A stretch of 64,000 bases of DNA from Chalciporus piperatus (lineage: Eukaryota; Basidiomycota; Agaricomycetes; Boletales; Boletaceae), in the NCBI GenBank assembly GCA_038093975.1, contig JBBPTG010000010.1, forward strand, positions 62,001 through 126,000. The letters are read 5' to 3'. The notes below the pieces were generated by a model. The model saw only the letters and a list, made by a program, of their open reading frames with translations, was not told the origin of the DNA and did not search any database. The position numbers and the translations under genes are program-made. Position 1 is the first letter of the stretch. Each line of letters opens with the position of its first letter. Shown piece after piece: positions 34,601 to 44,715 of the stretch.

Positions 34601-37334
34601 ATGTCTCGCCATGGGGCACACTCGCCTCAAATTCCTTATAATCCACTCCCTTTAACACAGGACCCTCGAGGCTCTGTCTACCAAGACCCACCTTCTCCTC
34701 TCGCCTCAAGCTTTGAAACCCCTCCGGTCGAAATGACGAGCTTCCCGGAAGGTATACCGCCAGGTGTTACTCACCCGCGTTTTCCATTTGCAGAGGGTCA
34801 TGGTTTCCGTGATTCCGTTGCGTCCCGCGATACCTTTCAAAACCCTCCATCTGCTGCCAACTCATCCGTTTATGCCCTCAACGTCGAACCCGCTGGTGCG
34901 GATTTCGGCTACCGCGATGACCCTCAGGAAAGCGAGGGCATCACCGATCCTTCGCACTCTCCTCGCTATCTAGCTGAAAAGCGCGCAGCCTACTCGTCGC
35001 GTCCCAAGTCAAGACGCAACATTATCATTTTAGCATCTGTTGCCGCAGCGATCGTGATCATCGCCATCGTCGTGCCCGTCTACTTCGCGGTTATAAAACC
35101 GAACTCGAGTCGTAACAATAACAATGCAGCCGTACCAAATGCCAACCCTACTAGACCTTCTGGAACACAACCACCTGTTGTTGCCACAGTGACCGGAGGG
35201 AATGGCAGCCCGATCACTACCGAAGATGGAACTACCTTCACCTACATCAATCCATTCGGCGGCACCTGGTACTGGGATCCGAACAACCCTTTCAATAATA
35301 ATGCTCAAGCAAATTCGTGGACACCTCCGCTGAACCAAACATTCAACTTCGGTGTAGATAGGATCTTCGGGTTTGTTTTTTTGATCACCGTTCCCTTTTT
35401 TGGCGTCTGAATTTTATGCCATCAGTGTTAATCTTGGTGGCTGGCTGACGACGGAACCTGTAAGTCTCTTGTGTCTCTCGTCTGGCTCTGCCTAACCCCT
35501 TTCCCTTAGTTTATGCACGTTCATTTTCCCATTTAAATATTGTTCTACGATTGACATCAATTATAGTGCGCCCGCTCTGTTTGAGATGTATCAAACTACG
35601 TCACCCCAAGCTGTAGATGAATGGACCCTGAGTGAGGCAATGGCGGCTGATACTGCCAACGGTGGCCTCGGCCAGTTAGAGACACATTACCAAACGTTCA
35701 TTGTGAGAAATTATTAATGATTGTCGGGTTGATTTCTCTAACGTTATAATCGTCGTCACAGACAGAGCAGGACTTTGCTGAAATCGCTGGAGCCGGGCTC
35801 AACTTCGTCCGAATTCCTCTTCCTTATTGGGCCATTGAGACCCGCAGTGGTGAACCTTTCCTGGCCAAGACCTCTTGGAAGTGAGTTCTTCGCCTAAGAT
35901 GATCTTCGTGGACTGACAGAACACAAGATATTTCCTGAAGGCCATTCAGTGGGCTCGTAAATATGGCATTCGCATCAACCTGGACTTCCACGCTCTCCCC
36001 GGTAGCCAGAATGGCTGGAACCACTCCGGAAAGTTCGGCTCTGTCAATGTGCTCAATGGACCGATGGGACTGGCAAACGCTCAGCGATCATTAGATTATA
36101 TCCGTATAATTGCCGAATTTATCTCTCAGCCTGATTATCGTGATGTGGTGGTCATGTTCGGGATAACCAACGAACCCCAAGGAACCATGGTCGGTCAAGA
36201 CGCGCTGTCCCGGTAGTCAGTGATCTGTTCTTCCTGTCGCCCTAATTTGGCAAACTAATCCACCTGTAGCTATTTCCAGGCATACCAGAACGTTCGAATG
36301 GCATCAGGTATAGGAGAGGGCAACGGTCCTTACGTGTCCTTCCATGATGGTTTCCTCGGGCTTCCAAGTTGGTCTGGTTTCTTGCCCAATGCCGATCGTA
36401 TCGCCCTCGATGACCATCCCTACATCTGTTTTGGTGGGCAATCCAGCGCCCCAATGTCTTCATACGCTCAGACCCCTTGCGATACCTGGGCTGCGAGTCT
36501 GAACACGTCAATGGGCGCATTCGGGCTATCTGCTGCAGGTGAATTCAGCAATGCGGTTACCGACTGCGGTCTGTGGGTCAACGGGGTGGGGCTTGGCACA
36601 CGTTATGAGGGAACATTTCCCGGGGGTTTTCCTGTCATCGGAAGCTGTACTCCTTGGACAGACTGGCAAAACTGGAACGACCCTATGAAGACGAGCATCA
36701 TGAATTTTGCTTTGGCGAGTATGGATGCCCTTCAGGTGAGCTATTTTAGCTACTGCACCTAAACCACTCGTCACGAGCCACATGACAGAATTGGTTTTTC
36801 TGGACTTGGAAAATTGGCAACTCTTCCGTTAGCGGTGTCGTCGAGTCGCCGCAATGGTCGTATTCTCTCGGTTTGCAGAATGGGTGGATGCCAAAAGACC
36901 CTCGCACAGCTTCCGGAGTTTGCGCTAATCAGAACGTATGGAGTCCTCCACTCCAGCCCTGGCAGACAGGTGGTGCAGGCGCTGGTCAAATTGAGGCTTC
37001 CGTCAGCAAGAAGTATACCTGGCCGCCTGCCACGCTCAGCAATGCTGGAGCGGTGACTTCTCTCCCATCTTACACACCCACCGGTACTGTTGCCACGCTG
37101 CCACCACCCACTTTCACTGTTACCTCGGGCAAGTCTGTCAGCACCGCCAACGCAGGAAACGGATGGCAAAACCCCTCCGACACAGCAGGGGAGATGGTTG
37201 GGATCGCAACTTGCAGTTATCTCGACCCTTGGATTGGTCCGAACGCAGCGCCTCCCTCGCCCTTGTGCAGCGGTCGAGCTGCTGCCCGCGCTGTCGCCGA
37301 GTCAATGATTACACCCGCTCCTAGTGCCCGATGA
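34601..37334 (+). CDS. GH5 exo-1,3-beta-glucanase-like membrane protein
   Basis: This is a type II membrane glycosidase of the Exg/GH5_9 kind, probably acting on beta-1,3-glucan at the cell surface. Residues 1-145 are Pro/Ser-rich and cytosolic. One membrane segment follows (NIIILASVAAAIVIIAIVVP), then an Asn-rich linker and the catalytic domain: VNLGGWLTTEPFIAPALFEM, LNFVRIPLPYWA, LDFHALPGSQNGWNHSG, the acid/base Glu in VMFGITNEPQG, DDHPYICFGG, the nucleophile Glu in AAGEFSNAVTDCGLWVNGVG and FFWTWKIG. An Ala/Thr/Pro-rich C-terminal part follows. The motif EPFIAPALFE needs a 5-nt micro-exon (35510-35514) between introns 35460-35509 and 35515-35566, the latter a GC-AG intron. Both catalytic Glu are intact. 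Confidence 0.92.
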
Positions 37335-37645
37335 CCTCGATTTGCAACTGGACACTTCAAATAACACTGAACTTTCTTTCTTTGGTTTTCCGTGGTATCG
37401 TAGGTTCCGGGCATCACCCCGATATTTCAACGATTTTTCAGACATTTCCTTGGGTATACGGTCATTTTTCACCGGATCATCTCGCCGTGTTGAGTTGTCG
37501 AACAATACGGACTTTACTATGATATCGCTGTATACTTTGCTACCGCTATCGTTGTCATATAGATACATTTTACCATTAAATGCCACAGTCGTTTCAAGGT
37601 AGAAAGCGCTATCTTCATTCGTTCTTTGTTTGCAGAAATAGGAGA
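37335..37645. other. Convergent 3' flank
   Basis: The 311 bp between the GH5 stop and the stop of the small minus-strand gene hold only T-rich 3' flank sequence. I see no coding signal or RNA gene. Confidence 0.4.
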
Positions 37646-38003
37646 CTAGTGTTCGCCACTCGTAGTAGCATACCGGTCCTCAAGATCCTCCTGTCCTCCA
37701 AAGCCGCCTTCAAAACCACGTTCATGATTGCTGGCGCTCTGACTCTGTTTGCTGTCCTCCTGCTTCGCACGAATCGCAGAAAGCTGCGCCTGCTCCTTGA
37801 CGTTTGTCCCCTGAATAAGTCTCCCAGACCAAATCCATGGGTACATGATATAAAATCACCTTTTCGCGAGCGTATCTAGCCTCTTCACTTTGCTCCCTGG
37901 ATTTCCAGCTGGCGTCCTAAGGAAACGTGATGCCGCGTCAGAAGATGTATCATGTCGGTATATGTTCTAGTGAGGCACGTACTTGTGCAGTTGAGCCAGA
38001 CAT
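37646..38003 (-). CDS. 80-residue three-exon protein resembling the F1-ATPase inhibitor
   Basis: Exons 37983-38003, 37860-37916 and 37646-37810, with GT-AG introns of 66 and 49 nt, join in perfect phase to 80 residues. The first exon encodes only MSGSTAQ. Exon 2 encodes DASWKSREQSEEARYAREK and exon 3 starts GTNVKEQAQLSAIRAKQED, ending in a Gly-rich GFEGGFGGQEDLED tail. The aromatic-x-x-R-E-x-x-E-E...Y-x-R pattern followed by L-x-x-(I/L)-R-x-K resembles IF1, the inhibitor of mitochondrial F1-ATPase (FNKREKAQEDYFIRK in yeast Inh1). However, no import signal is evident and the tail differs, so another helical small protein is possible. It is highly charged and probably alpha-helical. It ends convergent with the GH5 gene, 311 bp away. 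The gene structure is more certain than the function. Confidence 0.6.
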
Positions 38004-38513
38004 GAGGATTGTATATATGTATAGTCAAGTGACTTGTGCGCAGTGGTGGTCAAGGGTTTAAACGTTAACTTGTCACTGTGGACAAATCGCATCGCTGACG
38101 AATCCGACTCAGTCGAGATACGATTGAACTGCTGGAAGCTGTCTGGATCACGGGGAACCCATCATCGCTGCAGCACAGGAACTGTCAAATTCACTCAGAT
38201 CATGCATGACCTGGCACGAGATGCAATCAGAAGGCGGTACAAAATGACCACCCTAGAATATATATGTGTGTGTGCCAGCGTATCCCCGCATACAAATGAA
38301 GGCTATGGATCCAAGAAATTATAATGATCGTCCCTATCATCCTGGCAACCCTGCTGCCGAGCTAATGCTACAAAGTTGGGTGAAACCTGTCTCCGCTAAA
38401 TGTAAGAGTTGCTATCATACGGAAAATTAAGGAGTGTGAAAGGCACCAAAAACCTGGTGCATTCGTCACATTCGTAAAGAAAGAGTCGTAAACCTGGACG
38501 GGGAAATCCTCGT
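38004..38513. other. Intergenic, nothing recognised
   Basis: This lies upstream of the 80-residue gene and downstream of the Ser-rich gene, both on the minus strand. No coding exon, RNA gene or repeat beyond a short GTGTGTGT run near 38266 is visible. Confidence 0.35.
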
Positions 38514-39682
38514 TCAGGAAAATACGCCAAGGGTAACGATTGGATTGCTGAGAACCCGACTTTTGCTTGGGTGGTGACCGCGTCGAGCGGTGCGCTTGGC
38601 TGCCGACTGAGAAATCTTGGCACATGACCAGACCCTCTGTCCAGAGTACGGGGAAATGCCAATGTCCTCGGTATGTAACGAGGCAGAACGGATGTGGCGA
38701 CGGGGACGGGGTATCGGTGAGTTATGAACAGGATCTGTTGTGGGGAATATTGATGGTGGTGTATCGGTTGGCGCACAAGTATGCGATGATGGTGAAGAGC
38801 GAAGATGGAATTTTGTGACAGAAGAGGAAAGGATGGAGACAGAGCTAAGCGTTGCGCCGCATAGCGTTTTCAGATCACCGCAGCTCTGGGGATGCGGATG
38901 CCTAGAGTCAACTAGAGTAGACAGCGAGGGATGAGAAGACAAAGGGGATGATGCTCGAGGTGGGGGGGCTAGGAAGCCAAGCTCGTGCGAAGCCTGCAAT
39001 ACCTCTTCAGTGCAGTGTTCCTCGATAAAAGTTCAGATATACTGACCTTTGAGAATTCTGTTGAGGAACTAAATGCAAGAGGTGCTGGCTCTGATTCATG
39101 ATCACGGAAGGCAGCGCGTAAGTTTCCAACACCTGAGACGCGTCTCAACTTTGACGCTGAATTTGCCAAGACGTTATGGGTTCGTTCGTCTTCTTCGCTC
39201 GACTCAAAGTCCACGATATCTTCGACTGTAGCTGGTAGTGACATAACTATGGCAGTCGTGCGGGCACGTAGCGTACGAGTGCGCTGAGTTATTCGCTCGC
39301 CGGGCTCATGGAGTGGGTAGAAGAAGGAATGCCGTGACCCCATGGATGAGTCCGTGTGGGGGATGGTGCGTTCTGAGCATGGGTGACCGTTATCATCCTG
39401 CCCTTGGTTCGCTGACAGTGATGGAGAGATACAGCGGGAGAAGAGTGTTATTGACCGTTTGTCCATGTCACCATCGTGGGTTATGTCCTCGTTGTCGAAA
39501 TCGACCCACGAGGGAGCGAAGAGCGTGTTCTGAGAAGAAGATGTAGTAGGCCGCAGTGAAGTTGAACTGCAAGTCGAACGGTGTGACTGTGAAAGTGAAC
39601 TGGCGCGTCGAAACCGCGAGGAGTCGAGCGGACGATGTTGGCTACGCGGTGGAAGAGTTAGAAAGTCGTTCTTGAACGACAT
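38514..39682 (-). CDS. Ser-rich hypothetical protein, two exons
   Basis: Exon 1 (39047-39682) starts MSFKNDFLTLPPRSQHRPLD. A GT-AG intron (38994-39046) joins it in phase to exon 2 (38514-38993), which begins ASHELGFLAPPPRASSPLS, giving about 371 residues. The protein is rich in Ser, Arg, His and Pro and probably disordered. Local features: SLPATVEDIVDFESSEEDER (acidic patch), and C-terminal KISQSAAKRTARRGHHPSKS (basic, nuclear-signal-like). No enzyme domain or membrane segment is visible, and I do not recognise a family. It is divergent from OMA1. Both the long open frames and the clean intron favour a real gene. Its role is unknown; regulatory or nuclear is only a guess from composition. Confidence 0.55.
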
Positions 39683-39965
39683 TTTTCCCGTAAGGAAGGA
39701 AAGTAGTTAGTAGTACAAGGTTGAAGGAATCAAACCAATGGTTGAACTCTTGATGTTTCAGTTTAAATTATGGGTCCATGTGAACTTAAGTTGACTTTCA
39801 GGTCCATGAATATCTCCGGACCGCGTCGGTTACCAAGGGGCCATGAGGCAGCAACTTGAATGGCAGATGAAACCGTGATTGCAGCTGAAGAGCCGACCAA
39901 ATTCCACAAGGAATGAGAAGTCTGAACTGGCATGTAGTAATTCCATGTTAGTATTCGATTTCTTG

Positions 39966-40035
39966 TCAGTAGAGGTTCTGTACTGTAGTACAGTACTACT
40001 TACTAGTTACTAGGTTACTGTACTACATAGTAGTG
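39966..40035. promoter_or_regulatory. Palindromic TACTGTA/AGTACT block before OMA1
   Basis: The sequence is made of overlapping words GTTCTGTACTGTA, GTACAGTACTAC and TAGTTACTAGGTTAC within the short gap between the Ser-rich gene (-) and OMA1 (+). The 13-mer GTTCTGTACTGTA recurs exactly upstream of the sugar transporter at about 44664. It could be a promoter element or a small simple repeat. Confidence 0.4.
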
Positions 40036-40043
40036 GTGTCTGT

Positions 40044-41604
40044 TTGGCAATGGCCTGTGATTCAAACAATTGCTGCCGAACAGTGACGTCTTTCCGATCC
40101 GCCATGTTCTCCTGCCCAGCCATTTCTGTGTTAAAACAGTCCCGCTCTCAGCTCACTCGTTCCCTGTCTTCTCGTACGTTCGTGCATCCATGGCGGACGT
40201 CTGTCAGGCTCCATCCCGGTCTGCGGCAGTTCTCCGCTACATCTCATGTGCAAGTCCAATATACGCGGTTCCCCTCAAGCGGGCACACCCACCATCGCAC
40301 TACACTGGCAGATCGGGGACCACTCAAGATAATAGGTTTCATTACCGCCGCAGGAGCAGTGTATTATGTTGCACAGTAGGTTTTTTATTACGCAACTTTC
40401 GTGTCTACGACGCATACCTCGATAGTCTCGAACAGGTACCGGAAACTGGGAGATGGAGATTCATGGATATAAGTCCGAAATATGAAGCCGGACTTTCTCA
40501 AACTGCCTATGCCACGTTCCTATCAGAGTTTGAGGGAAATATCTTGCCCGCTCATCACCCCATAACACATCATGTTCACCGAGTCGTCACCGACCTCCTC
40601 GAGTCTTCCGATCTCGGCACTCTTCACTCGAGCGAACCTAGTCGATCATCCAGGGGCAGTGATGACCTTTGGAGCGATGATCCGTTCGCCGCGCCTCGTG
40701 ATCCAGAATCCACTGCGGGAGGTGGTGGAAAACAATGGCATTTACTCGTCGTCAACGATCCTAAAGTTGTCAATGCAATGGCAAGCTTCGGTATGTATCT
40801 CGGGGGCATTTCTTGCACCTTGCTGAACTTTCTAATTGTCAGGTAATATCGTCGTGTTCACGGGTATTCTGCCTATCTGTAAGGATGAACAGGGATTGGC
40901 AGCTGTCCTTGGCCATGGTGAGCATATTTGTTTCGCATTGTCCGAAGACCGATGTTTTCTTTGATTTAGAAATAGCGCACGCTGGTACCTCAGTCTTCCT
41001 TTTCACCTGGACGATATTAACACGTATTCAGTTGCACGTCATGCGTCTGAGCGCTATTCATACTCGAAAGTGCTCATATTTGCAGCATTTTTACTGCAAT
41101 CGGCTGGCCTCGACATGGGCTTAACTAGAATCTTGAACACGCTCCTGCTCAGCCTGCCAAACTCGAGGACGCAGGAGCTAGAAGGTGATCTGTTCATGAC
41201 ACGCCATTAATCATTGTCTGACATGGACGACAACAGCTGATACCATTGGCATGCGTATTTCCTCAAAAGCATGTTATGATCCTCAATCAGCCGTAGAGTA
41301 AGATTAGTCGCCAATCTTCGCCTTGCCTTCTCTTGAACGATTACAGGATGCATACGCGCTTAGCGTTAGCCACCGAAGCTCACGGGGTCGTTCCCGAGTT
41401 CTTACGCACTCATCCGGGTCCAAAACGCCGTATTGAAGTGAGTGGATTCGTTTGACCGTTGGTCAATCTAATAGGTAACTCTTAATTGCGTAGCACCTGG
41501 CGGAACTCATTCCGGAAGGAAATGCGATACGGGCCGCTAACCCTCGATGTGCTGGTGTGCGCGATTCCATTGAGCAATTCCTTGCAGGTATGAACCGATG
41601 GTAA
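40044..41604 (+). CDS. OMA1: Oma1 mitochondrial inner-membrane metalloprotease (M48)
   Basis: Oma1 is a stress-activated zinc protease of the mitochondrial inner membrane. The N-terminus (MFSCPAISVLKQSRSQLTRS) is an import signal; the Met at 40104 is as likely as the one at 40044. A membrane segment follows (LKIIGFITAAGAVYYVAQ), then LEQVPETGRWRFMDISP, QWHLLVVNDPKVVNAMASFG and NIVVFTGILPICKDEQGLAA. The zinc site HEIAHAVARHASER is assembled from three exons around 40915-41050. The third ligand is in ELEADTIGMRISSKACYDP (across an intron at about 41190). The end has LRTHPGPKRRIEHLAELIPE and RDSIEQFLAGMNRW. All catalytic residues are intact. At least six introns. It ends 176 bp from the convergent GH13 gene. 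Confidence 0.92.
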
Positions 41605-41780
41605 CCTTTTCCATCACCCGGAACGTGAGGTAATTCGAACGAATGAGCCCTCGTGTTGCCGATACTTCCTTATCTATGCACGTTCCCAAGCAGAATGTCC
41701 TTGTTTCCTCACGCGAGATAAGACAACAGCAAATAGTACAGTAAAACCGAATTCTGGTACCACCGAGTAGGTAGACATGA

Positions 41781-44187
41781 TCACCAAAAATCAAGGATTG
41801 ACAGCAAAGTTGCCAAAACGAGTGACAATAAAGAGAACTCGAATGCCGAGTGATACAACCTTGCTGCCCCCGAGATACACTGCGACCGTGACGAACATTG
41901 CACGAGAGAACTGTACCCACATAGACCAGAACCTTGAAGATCGTTCATGGGTATAAGCACGACTGGGACGCCACCCAGAGTGTACTCGACTTCAATAGTC
42001 CCGCCACTACCGACGGGCCACTGTGTGCACGTGAGAATGCTACACGATGACCATGTGAAAATGCGTGAAAATCTGAAAAGTGTTGGCGTCTCTTACTTGA
42101 CGAGGGGTGTGTCAGGGGGATAACTCGTGTATACTGGAATACTCGAGTTTTGGGGCTGGTAAAACGGCATGTCAGATCAGTTTACAGTCCCATTGATACT
42201 GGTAGTGCGTACCGGGGATCCAATGTTCGTTAAAACAGATATTATATTGCCTTTTGAGATAGCAATACTGTCACGCGTGGAACCCAGGACTTGCATAGAT
42301 GAGTTGAGCCAGCTGGTGGTATTCGCCAAAAAATTGCGGAACTACGAAGGCGATCAACTTAGACGAGTTTGGAGGACAGTCCGCTATACCGCCATACCCG
42401 GTTCATGGTCGATATCAGATTGTATGCTGTGGTGTTGGCATACCCGGAGGTCCAGAGTGGTTCACGATTCCACTGGATTGCATTGAGCAGGGGTCAACTA
42501 AAAAATGGCAATGAAACGTTCTACCGGGTCTGCGTTCCCGCTGAAGCCCTGCTCTTGTCCATAATATACGATTGGTATTCTACCGTGGAATCTGAGAAAG
42601 AAAGGGGCTTGATCAGTCGAAAATACTCACCCGTCAGACATGAAATTAAATATCATTGCGTTGCTAAAAGTATCAGGCCAGGAGGTATGGCTGAGGACGT
42701 AAATTCCTTACTAGAGACTTTGCGGGTCAACGGATAGATTGTGCCAACGAGGGACATCCTGGTTCTCGAGGAAGTTACCAAGTAATCCGCGATCCTGAGT
42801 GGCGTCTGTCAGCCAGAGAACTAATACACCGAAATCAACCACCTTGAATTTCTGCTTCGACTGAGCAATCATATCTGTCACAGCGCTCATGTTCTGTGGG
42901 CCCGGAATGGTGAATGCATTGACGAGGGCGCCGTACATGGGGTAATTAAGGACCGAATCCAAAGCATCGGGTCCTTGGTATTGGGAAACATCGCTATGAA
43001 GATCATCAGTCTTGAGAGACGTAGTCAACTTGAAGGGTCCCGTACTCGATATTTGTATCGAAAACTTCTCCGATGCAAAATATGCCCGCGGCAGCGCAGA
43101 AACCCGGCCAGAAGTCAATGTTGACGTGTCTATTGACCGTAAGCTATTGGCTTCAAACAAAGGCAATAAACTTTACTTCGCGGCTGAAGGTAATGTCAGT
43201 GATATGGGATGTCTAACTTGCAACACTGAAAACATGGACGCGAACTAACCGTCAATGCGGAGACCATCAATATTGTATTCTTGGACCAGGGTCTGGATCC
43301 ACTCCTGGAAGGCCAAAACCACACTGGGATCCTCAGTGTTTATATCCGCTAGAGGAACCACGGTGTCCCCCAGCCAGCAGCGTTCCTCGCTCGTAGCGTT
43401 TGTCCAGTCCATTACGCAATAGGGATGGAATTGCGACTGGGTGTGGGTAAGCCGGCATCACTGTCATGTTGTTCGGGCTTCTGACCTCCTCCTTGAACAT
43501 ATAAGTCGATAAATCAGGGTTCGTCGAATTTGCCATCACATCGTTGACAACGGCGTCTACCATGAGGTACCTTTGATGTGATCATTGAGTAGGTAATCAG
43601 AGGATGAAAAGGCGTCACTGACATGCCACGACGGTGTAGTTCATCTGAGAGGGACTTGAGATCGTCCGACGTCCCAAACCTATCGTTCAGTTTCGTTGCG
43701 TCGGCTACCCAGTAACCGTGATATGCATCACCATAGAGCGTGGTTGGCCCTTGATAATTCTGGGACACCGGACTGATCCAGACTGGAAAAAAAAAGGAAT
43801 TAAATCGAGCTCTCCGGGTGAGTCCATGACCATTAACCAACCGGCAGTGAATCCAGCGTTCTGAATATAATCGAGGTTTTCGCGAATGCTGGACAGGAAT
43901 TCATAAATAATCCTGAGAGAAACCAGATCAAACGCACGTATTCCAGGTGCCACCACACCAGGTTCGTTGGCCCGGATCGCATTTCGTGAGGTTTGCACCT
44001 GCAGGCAGGGCATACCGGTCAACAATAATCCTGGAGGTCTCAGTTTAGTTGCATACAACGCGAGATGCAAGAGAGGTGAATACTGATAAATCGAACGACC
44101 TCTCCACTCGTCCGCGGTTGCAGCGAAGCCAAATGGTAACCACATGAAAAATAAACACGTCAAGACTTTAGAGAGCGTTGCTCTCAT
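41781..44187 (-). CDS. GPI-anchored GH13 alpha-amylase-like enzyme (possible alpha-glucanotransferase)
   Basis: A signal peptide (MRATLSKVLTCLFFMWLPFG) leads into a Taka-amylase-like domain: DEWRGRSIYQ, NAGFTAVWISPVSQNY, LYGDAYHGYWVADATKLND, region I MVDAVVND, RCWLGDTVVPLADINTEDP, region II IDGLRID (nucleophile Asp), region III FCIGEVFD (acid/base Glu), region IV GNFLENQDVPR (transition-state Asp). Then come YYGQEQGFSGNADPWNREPL and a C-domain ending in a predicted GPI signal: SLLSLVLATLLSILDFW after a small intron near 41850-41910. All three catalytic acids are present. The two substrate-site histidines usual in amylases (NH in region I, NHD in region IV) are Asp and Gln here. That pattern is known from the Aspergillus AgtA/AgtB group of GPI-anchored alpha-glucanotransferases, which carry Asn at these sites. 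It may act on cell-wall alpha-glucan. Confidence 0.88.
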
Positions 44188-44715
44188 GGCGAGAGAAGGT
44201 TTGAGCCTGGCAAAAGAGTGGAGGGGGTAAAGAATGATGGGGGAACTCAAGGCTAGGTCAGGTAGAAAAGTAGTTGGAGGCGAGGACAGAATTTAGGAAG
44301 CAAGAGAAGGAACCCATGTCCGTATGTAAGATACGGAAGACGAATAGCAAGATCGGGGCACTGGCGTCTGAATCCCGCCGCGATGGTAATGCGGCATATG
44401 GACGAGCAATCGACAGAGTCTGGACCTTCGCCGTCCTATCACATCAGAAAATTCGATTGGGAACTTGAACATCTCCTTCGAGGTATCAGGAGGTGTCACT
44501 CGATCGTACTTGATTAGTTTGATTCGTAGGATTGACTTACTAGTCTCGTGTTTGACTGCTAGAGCGCTAGCATCCTTTGTCCTAGCTGGAAGTTAGCGTC
44601 AGGGAGTCGTCAGGGGTTCTGTTGAACAACATGCACAGCCACATCTCGGTTCACGTCCTTCACGTTCTGTACTGTACAGTATCCTAGCACTACTACAGAC
44701 AGCCTACCTCAAGGC
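44188..44715. promoter_or_regulatory. Divergent promoter between GH13 enzyme and sugar transporter
   Basis: The 528-bp gap separates a glucan-active enzyme (-) from a sugar transporter (+). Positions 44664-44680 contain GTTCTGTACTGTACAGTA, a palindromic word whose first 13 bases occur exactly before OMA1. No coding exon is supported. Confidence 0.4.

Noticed and set aside
38567..38818. Plus-strand frame opposite the Ser-rich gene
   Set aside because: The minus strand has a longer two-exon model with an in-phase intron; the plus frame has no motif.
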